NCBI GenBank assembly: GCA_035476575.1
Contig: DATILL010000140.1
Coordinates: 1-13,145 of the forward strand
DNA length: 13,145 nucleotides
From: DATILL01 sp035476575
Lineage (GTDB): Bacteria; Actinomycetota; Actinomycetes; Mycobacteriales; JACQDL01
Direction: 5' to 3'
Every line of letters starts with the position of its first letter. Within the stretch, counting starts at the first letter, position 1. The notes under the pieces are model-generated. The model saw only the letters and a list, made by a program, of their open reading frames with translations. It ran no database searches and was not told the origin of the DNA. Positions 1-6,493 of this stretch are shown one piece after another. Made by a program: the position numbers and the translations under genes.

Positions 1-14
1 CTGCTAACCCGCCC

Positions 15-50
15 CTGTTGTCGCGGCGGACCAAACCCCCGCGACAACAG
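15..50. repeat. 12-bp perfect inverted repeat (hairpin)
   Basis: CTGTTGTCGCGG at 15-26 is the exact reverse complement of 39-50, separated by a 12-base loop. There is no T-tract on either side, but many actinobacterial terminators lack one. No gene end lies nearby inside the window, so its role (terminator, recombination site or mobile-element end) cannot be decided. Confidence 0.6.
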
Positions 51-173
51 TCAGGGCAGCGTTCATCAACCGCAACACGTCGCCGTCGTTCCCAGTAGCG
101 TCGATGGCACCCATGCCAAAGAGACGGAACGGCATTCACCAGCGCGGAACGGTGAGCCGCACCTGGCTCCCTG

Positions 174-202
174 CCGGCCTGCGCTGCACCGGCGCAGGCC
201 GG
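174..202. repeat. 11-bp perfect inverted repeat (hairpin)
   Basis: CCGGCCTGCGC at 174-184 is the exact reverse complement of 192-202, with a 7-base loop. The stem is very GC-rich and could act as a terminator, but no flanking gene is recognisable. It lies about 100 bases before the IS3-like left end. Confidence 0.6.
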
Positions 203-300
203 GCAGACCGCGGCCAAACCCCTACAACCCTGGATCCACCTGGTGTTTGTTGTTGGTTGTTATCGTCCGGGTGTCTGGGGTTGGTGGGGATCAGCCATAG

Positions 301-650
301 TTGAGCTTCCCCCGTTCCACGGACACCTGCGGTGAGGTGGCGGCGGTGCTCACGGAATCGCCAACCGGAGATGGAAAACGAGATTCTCAAGCGGCGGCGG
401 CCTATTTCGCCGGGGAGAACGTCTCCCAAAGTAGCGTTCCGGCTGGTCCATGAGCTTGCCGTACTTCCCCGCCTGGCTACACCGGCTCCACCCTGCTGAA
501 ACACGGCTCCAGCCGGCCGTGCAGGTCGGCCAGGTTCGCCATCGCCGCTCACCTTCTACGATGGCAGCCACGGCCGCCTCGATTACACCAGCAGGATCGG
601 TATCCGGCGTTCTGTCAACCGTACCCGGCGTGTGCTGGGACAACGCCTAG
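301..650 (+). mobile_element. Degenerate IS3-family insertion sequence remnant
   Basis: Bases 301-327 (start TTGAGCTTCCCCCG, then CCACGGACACC) resemble the left terminal inverted repeat of actinobacterial IS3 elements. Bases 371-440 encode a broken OrfA C-terminus: MENEILKR in one frame, then AAAYFAGENV in the next, matching the usual end of IS3 OrfA with one base lost near 391-394. Directly after, VAFRLVHELAV (about 432-464) looks like the start of OrfB. Near 630-648 the frame ends with VPGVCWDNA, resembling the CWDNA motif late in the OrfB integrase domain. Most of OrfB, including the region that would carry the catalytic DDE residues, is absent, and stops interrupt the rest. This is a scar with internal deletions, not an active element. 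Family calls are from motif recall and were not searched. Confidence 0.6.
477..542 (-). pseudogene. Possible IS701-type transposase N-terminal fragment
   Basis: On the minus strand an ATG at 542, preceded by a GGTGAG-like sequence, opens a 21-codon frame reading MANLADLHGRLEPCFSRVEP before a stop. This resembles the N-terminus of IS701-type transposases (LADLHxRL, then a short gap, then RxEP). The rest of that transposase is missing. It sits inside the IS3 remnant in the opposite direction, suggesting nested insertions followed by deletion. The match is short and could be chance, so confidence is low. Confidence 0.3.
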
Positions 651-732
651 TGTTGAAAGCTCGCGCCCTGATCGGCACCTCGCATGGTCGCAGCCCAGGC
701 ACACCGCCGAGCTTCAGCCATGCTTTCATCGA

Positions 733-1287
733 TCAGGCAGGCTGGCTCGTTGGGCCGAGCAGCCAGTTGCCCGGGGCGTTCGGGTCGTCGCTGAGATAAA
801 ACTCCACGATCGCGGTGCGAAACTCGTCATGGCTGATCTCGCCATCGCCGTTGCGGTCCAGCAGGTGGAACGCGGCGGTGGAGTGCTCCGGAGGAATTCC
901 GAGTGCGCTGTACATCCCGACGTACTCGCTGGTGGTGAGGGTGCCGCTGCTGTCGGTGTCGAGCGCACGCATCAGTGCGTCGGCGATGGCGAGGACGGCC
1001 GACTCGAAGTTGCCCGGGGCGGTGACGCTCGACTTCATGAGGTTCAGGAACTCCTGCCGGGTGAGCCGCCCGTCTGCGTCGACGTCTCCTGAGTCACGCA
1101 GAAGACCCCACCACGTCTGGAACGCGGTGCGCATCGCGTTAGTGTTCGCCGAGTCCTGTTCCTGGGCCAGCGCAGCGAACATGTTGGCCATCTGCTCGAA
1201 GTCGTCGGCCGTGAGGTAGCCGTCTTTGTTCTGATCGAACCAGTCGAAGAGGACGTTGAACTTTTGGTTCTTGACGGTGTCCTGCAT
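733..1287 (-). CDS. EF-hand calcium-binding protein (calerythrin-like)
   Basis: This is a 184-residue soluble protein with four EF-hand loops: DQNKDGYLTADD (residues 18-29), DVDADGRLTRQE (68-79), DTDSSGTLTTSE (110-121) and DRNGDGEISHDE (144-155). Loops 2-4 end with the canonical glutamate. Loop 1 ends with aspartate, a substitution often linked to altered metal preference. Length and four-loop layout match bacterial sarcoplasmic calcium-binding proteins such as calerythrin, which buffer or sense cytosolic Ca2+. No signal peptide or membrane segment is seen. ATG at 1287 is preceded by AGGGGA at a suitable distance. The gene stands alone, with an IS remnant downstream and a tRNA 3' fragment about 115 bases upstream, so it may belong to the end of an integrated element. 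EF-hand identity is secure; the exact role is not. Confidence 0.93.
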   Translation of the reverse strand: MQDTVKNQKFNVLFDWFDQNKDGYLTADDFEQMANMFAALAQEQDSANTNAMRTAFQTWWGLLRDSGDVDADGRLTRQEFLNLMKSSVTAPGNFESAVLAIADALMRALDTDSSGTLTTSEYVGMYSALGIPPEHSTAAFHLLDRNGDGEISHDEFRTAIVEFYLSDDPNAPGNWLLGPTSQPA

Positions 1288-1402
1288 AGCTGTCCCCTAT
1301 CGTCGGATTTCTGCTGTGCGCTAACGACGAAACGGTAGCTTTGTGAGCAGCAAACACGAGTGTAGCAGTGATTATAGTATCACTCAATATGCCGAGATGT
1401 TG

Positions 1403-1432
1403 GTATCGCAGGTTCGATTCCTGCCGAGGGCA
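1403..1432 (+). other. tRNA 3'-half remnant, probable att site (tRNA-Arg type)
   Basis: Bases 1408-1424 form a perfect T-arm: GCAGG stem, TTCGATT loop, CCTGC stem. They are followed by CGAGGGC (1425-1431), the 3' acceptor strand, and A at 1432 as discriminator. Bases 1403-1407 resemble the end of a variable loop. No matching 5' acceptor (GCCCTCG), D-arm or anticodon arm lies upstream, so this is not a complete tRNA. The acceptor and T-arm fit what I recall of actinobacterial tRNA-Arg(CCT). The antisense translation contains PRQESNLR, a well-known false peptide from tRNA 3' ends. Such fragments are typical displaced ends left by tRNA-targeting integrases. By that logic the sequence to the left would be element and that to the right chromosome. 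Confidence 0.7.
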
Positions 1433-1512
1433 TCCATCCCTGACCCCTGGCACTTTGCTCGCCAGTCCGCATGTTCCATGCCTCGCGTGGGGCACTACAT
1501 GATACGAGCAGG

Positions 1513-2385
1513 CTATCGGTCGGCGACGGCGACGTGTCCGGTCGCCAGTGAGCGGCGTTGCCGTACCGGGATCGGTAGCTTTCCGGCCAAGGTGAGCAGG
1601 TCCTCGTCGCTGACCACGGTGAAGCCGTGACCGGCCAGCAGCTCTCGCATCGCGGCAGGTGTCCACGAGGAGCGGCGGGGCTCGCCGGCCAGCGGGTCCG
1701 GCCGGCCGGCCAGCGCGGTCATGGCCCGCGCGGCCAGCCGACCGACGCCCGCCGACAGGGCCGGCGACTGGTAGTTGACGACCAGCCGGCTGCCGGCGGC
1801 GGACCGGTCGCTGACCACCTCCACGGTGGCGGTGACCTCCGCGCGGCGCAGGTACGGCACGACGCCCTCCCACACCCAGGTGGTCGCCACCGCCGGCTGG
1901 TGGCCCGCCGACGCCAGCGCCGCGTCGAGCCGGTCGCGGGTGAGGTCGACCGGCACGAACCGCACCGACCCCGCCAGCGCCCGCAGATCCCCGACCCGGT
2001 CGCGCTTGTCCCGCTGCGAGGACGGGTGGTCAACCTCGAACACCTCGACGTCGGCCAGCTCCGGCATCCGCCAGGCCCGCCCGTCCAGACCGGCGCCCAG
2101 GATCACCACCTGCGGTGCCGGCCGGGCGCGGACAGCCTCGTCGATCGCGACCGTACGCGGCACCATCACCTCCGCGCTGGCCCGCAGCATCTCGAACTCG
2201 ACCCGCGCACCCCAACCCTGGGGCACGACACCGGAACGCACCCGCTCGACGCCGGCCAGCTCCGGTCCGCGCAGCAACACCGCCGCCGTCGGGTCGGCAA
2301 ACCGCCCCACGGCCAGCCGCCCATGCGCGACCGCACGGCCCTGGCACACCAGCACCGCGGTACGGCTCGCCCAACCGTGATCCAC
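1513..2385 (-). CDS. Class I SAM-dependent methyltransferase (Leu carboxyl methyltransferase-like family)
   Basis: The 290-residue product fits the actinobacterial family of putative SAM-dependent methyltransferases related to leucine carboxyl methyltransferases (PF04072/TIGR00027 type). The SAM-binding motif I is VVILGAGLDGRAWR (94-107). The acidic motif is EVDHP (117-121), and WEGVVPYL (172-179) is the family signature after motif III. The N-terminal GRFADP and EVMVPRTVAID segments are also typical. The substrate is unknown, and members occur in natural-product and housekeeping contexts. I chose GTG at 2385 because GAGGGGT lies six bases upstream. A TTG at 2415 is also in frame but lacks such a site. 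Neighbours are a tRNA fragment and a Fic pseudogene, so no operon context helps. Family call is secure; substrate open. Confidence 0.88.
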   Translation of the reverse strand: MDHGWASRTAVLVCQGRAVAHGRLAVGRFADPTAAVLLRGPELAGVERVRSGVVPQGWGARVEFEMLRASAEVMVPRTVAIDEAVRARPAPQVVILGAGLDGRAWRMPELADVEVFEVDHPSSQRDKRDRVGDLRALAGSVRFVPVDLTRDRLDAALASAGHQPAVATTWVWEGVVPYLRRAEVTATVEVVSDRSAAGSRLVVNYQSPALSAGVGRLAARAMTALAGRPDPLAGEPRRSSWTPAAMRELLAGHGFTVVSDEDLLTLAGKLPIPVRQRRSLATGHVAVADR

Positions 2386-2584
2386 CGCCCGACCCCTCAC
2401 GTAGCTCAGCCACAACCGAGGCCGCTGACCCTAACGCGCCGGCCGCGCCGGCTCCCCTCTCGCGCACGCCGTGTTGTCCTCGAGCGAATCGGTGCCGAGC
2501 CGCACTTCCAGGGCCACGAAGAGGGTCGTTGACGGTACGACTGACGGCGGGTCCTTAGGCCCTCATGGACCAGCGGACACCCCG
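2386..2584. other. Intergenic region upstream of the methyltransferase
   Basis: About 200 bases lie between the methyltransferase start and the end of the Fic pseudogene. They presumably contain the methyltransferase promoter, but I see no clear -35/-10 pair or operator. Open frames here are GC-bias artefacts without recognisable domains. Confidence 0.4.
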
Positions 2585-3255
2585 CTACTCACGGGCCGGA
2601 CCCTGGAGATCGATGAGATCAACTTGCGGCGACGTGGCGGTTAGCATGACGGTCCGCCACCTGATCCTCGCGCGGCGCATTGACGCGTCGCGCACCCAGC
2701 GTCCGCCGCGGCGGCCGGCGCGGGCCGCGAAGTCGTCAAGCGCGCGCAGGATCTCCGGTGAGGAGAACTTGCGGTCGCGGAACTTCCCCACTGACCTTCG
2801 TCAGGGACCCCGGCCTCGACAAGGTGGTTGACTGCGCCGAGCGACCGGCGCTGAGACGCCCAGCTCGCGCTGGAGCATCGGTGAGTCGACGATTGGCTGG
2901 CCGAGCAACAGGTCCGCGACCTTCCACGCGGTAGCGTCCCGTCGCGCGGTGATCCGGTCATCCCAACCGGTGCATACCCCGTGCAGGTCGGCGACCAGTT
3001 GGCGGCCGTTGTTGACCGCCGCGAACGAGGCATACGACATCATCGTCACGATCGGCTCCGGCTCACCGTCACGGTACGAGGTGAGCGCGGCGAAGTAGGC
3101 GTCGGTGTTGGCCAGCAAGCCCGGCCGACACCGGCACGGTGACCTTGCCTTACTAACCATGCTCGTACAGGGTGCTCCGCATGCGCCGTAGCCACCGCAG
3201 CGGCAAGAAGGACGTTGAGCACCGGCCGACCTTGCCCGTACGAAATGTGACAAGC
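2585..3255 (-). pseudogene. Fic-domain protein pseudogene (frameshifted, 5' truncated)
   Basis: Three minus-strand frames together read as the C-terminal part of a Fic-family protein. Bases 3145 to about 2830 encode DAYFAALTSYRDGEPEPIV, ITARRDATAWKVADLL and LQRELGVSAPVA, the usual post-Fic region and winged-helix. Near 2845 the frame shifts to AVNHLVEAGV, near 2815 it shifts again to LTKVSG, and a third frame carries FRDRKFSSPEILRALDDF to the end. Upstream, around 3205-3250, GQGRPVLNVLL looks like a collapsed HPFxDGNGRxGRxLN motif missing several bases, and no earlier N-terminus is present. Intact Fic enzymes AMPylate target proteins, often as toxins. This copy cannot be functional because the catalytic loop is degraded and the frame breaks at least twice. 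Exact ends are approximate. Confidence 0.8.
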
Positions 3256-3274
3256 GGTGCGGTCCGACCCCTCG

Positions 3275-3844
3275 TCAGTGGTGTTGGCCGGGCAGGACAT
3301 CCTGCTCGGACTTGTGCCACACGGGGTGGTCGCCAGCGGTCTCGACGTTGAAGCCGTAGTCGTAGACGAGGCTACCGCCGTACGTCGCGCCTATCGACAC
3401 GAGCAAGGCGATGATGACCGACAGTGCCACGATCCCACCGGGAGCGAAGGCATGGGTGTGATAGTCGTTTAGCCGCCAGACGATGTCCACAAGAACAAGC
3501 ACCGTGACGGTGATCATGATGAGGGCATGGGTGTTGATGGTACGGCGGGCCTGGGTGCCAGGCTCGGATGACTTCCACCAGTCGAACAGGCCGGTGAGGG
3601 CGGCGAGCACCGACACGGCGGCACCGCCGATAAAGGTGTAGGTGCCGGCATGCCAGAGCTCCCGCGCCCAGCCGTGGTCGTTCCCCCCGATAAGGGAGAT
3701 AACGTCGAAGACGGCGGCGAGGACATAAGCAGCGATCGGGAAGTCGGTCAGCGGCGGGTGCAGCGGCTTGCCCGCCCACCCGCGCAACCCGTTGAACTTC
3801 CGGCCCCGAAGGGTCAGCACCGGCCGGACGGAGAACTTCCGCAC
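3275..3844 (-). CDS. DUF2231 integral membrane protein
   Basis: This 189-residue protein fits the DUF2231 family, whose function is unknown. After a basic N-terminus comes the family motif GKPLHPPLTDFPIAAY (25-40). About four membrane segments follow: roughly 36-55, 66-87, 105-124 and 137-155. Polar motifs such as RTINTHAL (101-108) and GGSLVYDYGFNV (156-167) are also typical. GTG at 3844 is the best start because a perfect AAGGAGG lies six bases upstream. The longer frame from 3976 would overlap the upstream folE gene by 56 bases and add no conserved sequence. The gene follows folE after about 75 bases in the same direction, so the two probably share an mRNA. Conserved histidines (29, 65, 106) suggest possible metal or heme binding, but that is speculation. 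Confidence 0.85.
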   Translation of the reverse strand: MRKFSVRPVLTLRGRKFNGLRGWAGKPLHPPLTDFPIAAYVLAAVFDVISLIGGNDHGWARELWHAGTYTFIGGAAVSVLAALTGLFDWWKSSEPGTQARRTINTHALIMITVTVLVLVDIVWRLNDYHTHAFAPGGIVALSVIIALLVSIGATYGGSLVYDYGFNVETAGDHPVWHKSEQDVLPGQHH

Positions 3845-3920
3845 AGCGCGCCTCCTTAGTTTGTCCACATTGTGTGGGTCGAACGGTGGTGCAGGTCGAA
3901 TGATGCGGCTCAAATGGTGC

Positions 3921-4538
3921 TCAACGGCCGATGCCGGTGAGGGTAAGGAACTCCTGGCGGGAGCGGACATCGTCACGTAGCAGACCGTGCACGGCCGAGG
4001 TCGTGGTGCGCGATCCCTGGGCGCGGACCCCGCGCAAGGACATGCACAGGTGCTCGGCCTCGATCACCACGCCGACCCCCTTTGGTTCGAGGTGTTCGTC
4101 GAGCCAGTCGGCAACCTGTTGGGTGAGCCGCTCCTGTGCCTGCAGGCCCCGGGCGAACAGCTCGACCGCTCGGGCGAGCTTGGAAAGCCCCAGGATGCGG
4201 TCGGCAGGGATGTAGCCGACATGGGCGACACCGTGAAAGGGGAGCAGATGGTGCTGGCACAACGACTGCAGCGGGATGTCTCGGGCCACGACGAGCTCGT
4301 CATAACCTTCCTCGTTCGGGAAGGTCGTCAGGTCGAACGCCCGAGGGGTCAGCAGCTCGGCGTAGGCATGGGCCACCCGGCGCGGCGTGTCCACCAAATG
4401 CTCGTGAGCTGGGTTCTGGCCGAGAGCGACGAGCAGGTCGGCCACCGCTCGCTCGGCGGCGTTGAGATCAACGGCGGCCCGGACGGTCCTGAGGCGAGGG
4501 GATCGGTTCGGAGCTGGACGTGTCCGCGCGGTGGCCAT
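3921..4538 (-). CDS. folE: GTP cyclohydrolase I (FolE)
   Basis: GTP cyclohydrolase I converts GTP to 7,8-dihydroneopterin triphosphate, the first step to folate and other pterins. The 205-residue product has the complete catalytic core. It includes CQHHLLPF (94-101), carrying zinc ligands C94 and H97, then GLSKLAR (117-123), and EAEHLCMSLRG (160-170) with H163 and zinc ligand C165. RAQGSRTTTSAVHG (172-185) follows. The usual CEHH is CQHH here, a substitution I associate with non-housekeeping paralogues; that is inference. The gene sits alone with a DUF2231 membrane gene and a divergent regulator, not with folP/folB/folK, which also suggests a second, regulated copy. ATG at 4538 has GCAGG upstream. 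A TCTAACG half-site lies 14 bases before the start codon, so repression from the divergent promoter is likely. Confidence 0.95.
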   Translation of the reverse strand: MATARTRPAPNRSPRLRTVRAAVDLNAAERAVADLLVALGQNPAHEHLVDTPRRVAHAYAELLTPRAFDLTTFPNEEGYDELVVARDIPLQSLCQHHLLPFHGVAHVGYIPADRILGLSKLARAVELFARGLQAQERLTQQVADWLDEHLEPKGVGVVIEAEHLCMSLRGVRAQGSRTTTSAVHGLLRDDVRSRQEFLTLTGIGR

Positions 4539-4551
4539 CGCTTGCCTGCTC

Positions 4552-4618
4552 TCTAACGAGTAGTACCGTGTACGTTAGAACGCAGTGCGAGTTTCGTCAA
4601 TCAGTGTGTCCGTTAGAA
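4552..4618. promoter_or_regulatory. Candidate operator repeats in the folE/regulator divergent region
   Basis: TCTAACG at 4552-4558 and CGTTAGA at 4573-4579 form a perfect 7-bp inverted repeat with a 14-base spacer. A third copy, CGTTAGAA, sits at 4611-4618 and matches 4573-4580 exactly. The three copies lie between the folE start (4538) and the regulator start (4670), so one protein could control both promoters. Binding by the adjacent regulator is inference. No convincing -35/-10 pair stands out. Confidence 0.5.
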
Positions 4619-4669
4619 GGATGGTTCCGTGTCGCTGCTCACAATGCGTGCCCGGCCCAGGGTGCCGGC

Positions 4670-5401
4670 GTGAGCGCAGAGGATCTTGATGCCCGCCTGG
4701 CTTCGGTCGCATCGCTGGCCGAGCCCGTCCGGCGGCAGCTGTATCGCTACGTGACCGGCCAACCCGAGCCGGTCAGCCGCGACCAAGCGGCACGGGGTGT
4801 CGGCGTCGCCCACCACGTGGCGAAGTTCCACCTCGATCGCCTGGTGACCGACGGCCTCCTCGACGTCGCCTACCGCCGCCCCCCCGGACGTGACGGACCC
4901 GGCGCCGGCCGCCCGGCCAAGGTGTACCGCCGGTCAGCCCGTCAGGTCGACATCACCCTGCCCGAACGCCGATACGAGCTCGCGGGCCGCCTGCTGGCAC
5001 GAGCGGTCAGCGACGCCGAGCACGATGGTATGCCGATTGACGCGGCGCTGCGACGCGCCGCCACCGAGACCGGTCGCGCCCGAGGCGAAGAAGCCCGGCG
5101 GCGGGTCGGGCCGCGCCCCAGCCGTACGGTCCTGATGGCCGCCACGGCTGAGGCGTTGGAGGGTTACGGGTTCCAACCGCGAACCGACCCCGACGGCGTG
5201 AGCTTGACCAACTGTCCCTTTCACACGCTCGCCCGCGACTACACGGACCTGGTGTGCCAGATGAACCTGGCGCTGGTGAACGGGCTGCTCGTCGGGCTGC
5301 GCGCCAGCCGGCTCACAGCGACACTCGATCCGGCCCCCACACGTTGCTGCGTGCGGCTCGCCAAACACTCAGCAGCGGAGGCACCCGACGCACAGTCATG
5401 A
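4670..5401 (+). CDS. HTH transcriptional regulator with C-terminal cysteine cluster (COG2345/SufR-like)
   Basis: The 243-residue protein begins with an ArsR/SufR-like winged helix. Residues 13-60 carry LAEPVRRQLYRYV and a recognition region AHHVAKFHLDRLV, with the wing at about 66-88. The C-terminal part holds NCPFHTLARDYTDLVCQMN (C182, C196) and RCCVRL (C226, C227), a layout like COG2345 regulators such as SufR, where cysteines bind an iron-sulfur cluster. This suggests redox, iron or NO sensing, which is inferred. I chose GTG at 4670 because conserved sequence starts there and AGGG lies about seven bases upstream. The frame runs upstream to 4520, but that part has no conserved features and overlaps folE. 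It is divergent from folE and DUF2231, its probable targets. Confidence 0.85.
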   Translation: MSAEDLDARLASVASLAEPVRRQLYRYVTGQPEPVSRDQAARGVGVAHHVAKFHLDRLVTDGLLDVAYRRPPGRDGPGAGRPAKVYRRSARQVDITLPERRYELAGRLLARAVSDAEHDGMPIDAALRRAATETGRARGEEARRRVGPRPSRTVLMAATAEALEGYGFQPRTDPDGVSLTNCPFHTLARDYTDLVCQMNLALVNGLLVGLRASRLTATLDPAPTRCCVRLAKHSAAEAPDAQS

Positions 5402-5433
5402 TCATGTTCTGACGGACGTCCCGGTACGTCAAC

Positions 5434-5844
5434 CTAGGCGGCGCGGGCCTGGGAGATCCGGATCATGTTGCCCGAGGGGTCGCGGAAGGCGCAGTCCCGC
5501 ACGCCGTAGGGCTGATCGGTCGGTTCCTGGAGCACCTCCGCGCCGGAGGCCCGCACCTTCTCGAACGTGCCGTCGACGTCGCCGGTACGGAAGATCACGC
5601 CGTTCAGCGAGCCCTTGGTCAGCAGACCGAGCAGGGCGTCACCATCCGACGCCGGATGGCCCGCGTGCGGCTCCATGAGCACGATCTCGACGTCGGGCTG
5701 GGACGAGGGCGAAAGGGTCAGCCAGCGGAACCCCTCGGCCGCGACGTCGTTGCGCACCTCCAGCCCGAGCACATCGCGGTAGAAGGCCAGCGCTTGGTCT
5801 GGGTCGTGGACGGTGATGAAGCAGTGGGAAAGTGTGAGATCCAT
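5434..5844 (-). CDS. VOC-family (glyoxalase/bleomycin-resistance fold) protein
   Basis: This 136-residue protein has the vicinal-oxygen-chelate fold with two beta-alpha-beta-beta-beta modules. It starts LSHCFITVHDPDQALAFYRD (5-24), typical of the first module. NGVIFRTGDVDGTFEKVRA (81-99) opens the second, and RDCAFRDPSGNMIRISQ (116-132) closes it. Possible metal ligands include H7 or H13, E54 and the C-terminal region, but no set is certain. Family members range from glyoxalases and dioxygenases to antibiotic-binding proteins, and this one cannot be assigned. ATG at 5844 begins the conserved domain. The frame upstream reads into the preceding gene. The AraC-type regulator ends 10 bases before this start, so the two are very probably co-transcribed, a common pairing. 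The VOC assignment is secure; the substrate is not. Confidence 0.9.
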   Translation of the reverse strand: MDLTLSHCFITVHDPDQALAFYRDVLGLEVRNDVAAEGFRWLTLSPSSQPDVEIVLMEPHAGHPASDGDALLGLLTKGSLNGVIFRTGDVDGTFEKVRASGAEVLQEPTDQPYGVRDCAFRDPSGNMIRISQARAA

Positions 5845-5854
5845 GCTGGCAACG

Positions 5855-6283
5855 CTAGGGCACGGCCGTCCGGGCTGCTTCTCCGATCCTGCTCGGTCTC
5901 GTGCGGGCCTTGGCGACGCAGGCAGGCACGGCCGCACTGGCGCCGTGGTCCCGTGCGCGGTAGGCGGATGGGCTCTCACCCACCAGCTCGCTGAACCGTG
6001 CGCTGAACGAGCCCAGCGAGGTGCAGCCGACCGCGAGGCAGACCTCGGTCACCGTCAGGTCGCCGCACCGCAGCAGCGCCTTCGCCCGCTCGATCCGGCG
6101 GGTCATCAGATAGCTGTACGGCGTCTCGCCGTAGGCGGCGCGGAACTGCCGGGAGAAGTGAGCCGGCGACATCAGCGCGGCCCGCGCGAGGGCCGGGACG
6201 TCGAGCGGGCGGGCGTACTCGCGGTCCATCAGGTCGCGCGCCCGACGCAGGTGAGCGAGGTTGGCCAGCTCCTCCGGGGTCAC
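5855..6283 (-). CDS. AraC-family transcriptional regulator (DNA-binding domain only)
   Basis: The 142-residue product is little more than an AraC/XylS double helix-turn-helix domain. The first HTH is LDVPALARAALMSPAHFSRQ (about 28-47), followed by GETPYSYLMTRRIERAKALL. The second is LTVTEVCLAVGCTSLGSFSA (about 75-94), followed by the family signature RFSELVGESPSAYR. There is no N-terminal ligand-binding domain, so it is a short stand-alone type. GTG at 6283 begins at VTPEEL, shortly before the conserved region, though the ribosome-binding site is weak. It precedes the VOC gene by 10 bases in the same direction and probably controls that unit. About 45 residues after the second HTH are basic and of low complexity. 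Confidence 0.92.
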   Translation of the reverse strand: MTPEELANLAHLRRARDLMDREYARPLDVPALARAALMSPAHFSRQFRAAYGETPYSYLMTRRIERAKALLRCGDLTVTEVCLAVGCTSLGSFSARFSELVGESPSAYRARDHGASAAVPACVAKARTRPSRIGEAARTAVP

Positions 6284-6493
6284 CCAGCCAGCGTATCCCC
6301 CACCCCGACCGAGGAACCGCCGACCGTGAAACCCGTCCGACTACGATGCTGAGCTTGACTCCCGCACAATTGGGCCCGTAGTTGTACCGAGATTGCGATG
6401 TCAACACTAACCTTGCTGCCTCTTTCCGCGACCCAGTTTGGCTCCTCACAGGGCCGCGAGTGCTCACTGGTGCGGGCGTTGTTCCGCAACCAG
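6284..6493. other. Intergenic region upstream of the AraC-VOC unit
   Basis: About 210 bases separate the AraC start from the shifted-frame stop of the ATPase. On the minus strand TTGACA occurs at 6399-6404, with TACAAC 12 bases downstream, a spacing too short for a good sigma-70-type promoter. The ATPase's unshifted frame runs through this whole region as an artefact of the frameshift. No gene is seen. Confidence 0.4.

Larger units (their letters stand above)
1..298. other. Left-end non-coding stretch with two strong hairpins
   Basis: I see no convincing gene here. The region holds two perfect inverted repeats, annotated separately at 15-50 and 174-202. A 36-codon open frame on the minus strand (114 down to 4) runs through the first hairpin, but I recognise no family in it. 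Between about 240 and 290 the plus strand is rich in T and G (runs of TGTT and GTTG), unlike the flanking sequence. The stretch ends against sequence resembling the left end of an IS3-family element, so it is probably the old flank of that insertion or other mobile-element debris. Confidence 0.5.

Noticed and set aside
4..114. 36-codon minus-strand open frame starting MGAIDATGNDGD
   Set aside because: It is short, has no family match and overlaps the 12-bp hairpin. It may be a fragment but cannot be supported as a gene.
667..737. 8-bp inverted repeat CCTGATCG / CGATCAGG spaced about 55 bases apart near the EF-hand stop
   Set aside because: The arms are short and far apart, and an 8-bp match at this distance is easily chance. 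It does not form a convincing terminator.
1139..1873. A 244-codon minus-strand open frame spanning the tRNA fragment
   Set aside because: It is a shadow frame. Its PRQESNLR peptide is the antisense of a tRNA T-arm and acceptor, and its ends overlap the EF-hand and methyltransferase genes in other frames.
1627..2532. A 301-codon plus-strand open frame opposite the methyltransferase
   Set aside because: It is rich in R, P, G and H with no domain, which is typical antisense of a GC-rich gene. The minus-strand product has clear SAM motifs.
5402..5433. Weak inverted repeat (TGACG / CGTCA) between the convergent regulator and VOC genes
   Set aside because: Only five paired bases with a long loop. 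Position suits a bidirectional terminator but the structure is too weak to call.
6354..6384. TTGACT with TAGTTG about 18 bases later on the plus strand
   Set aside because: It resembles a promoter, but no plus-strand gene follows. Probably chance.
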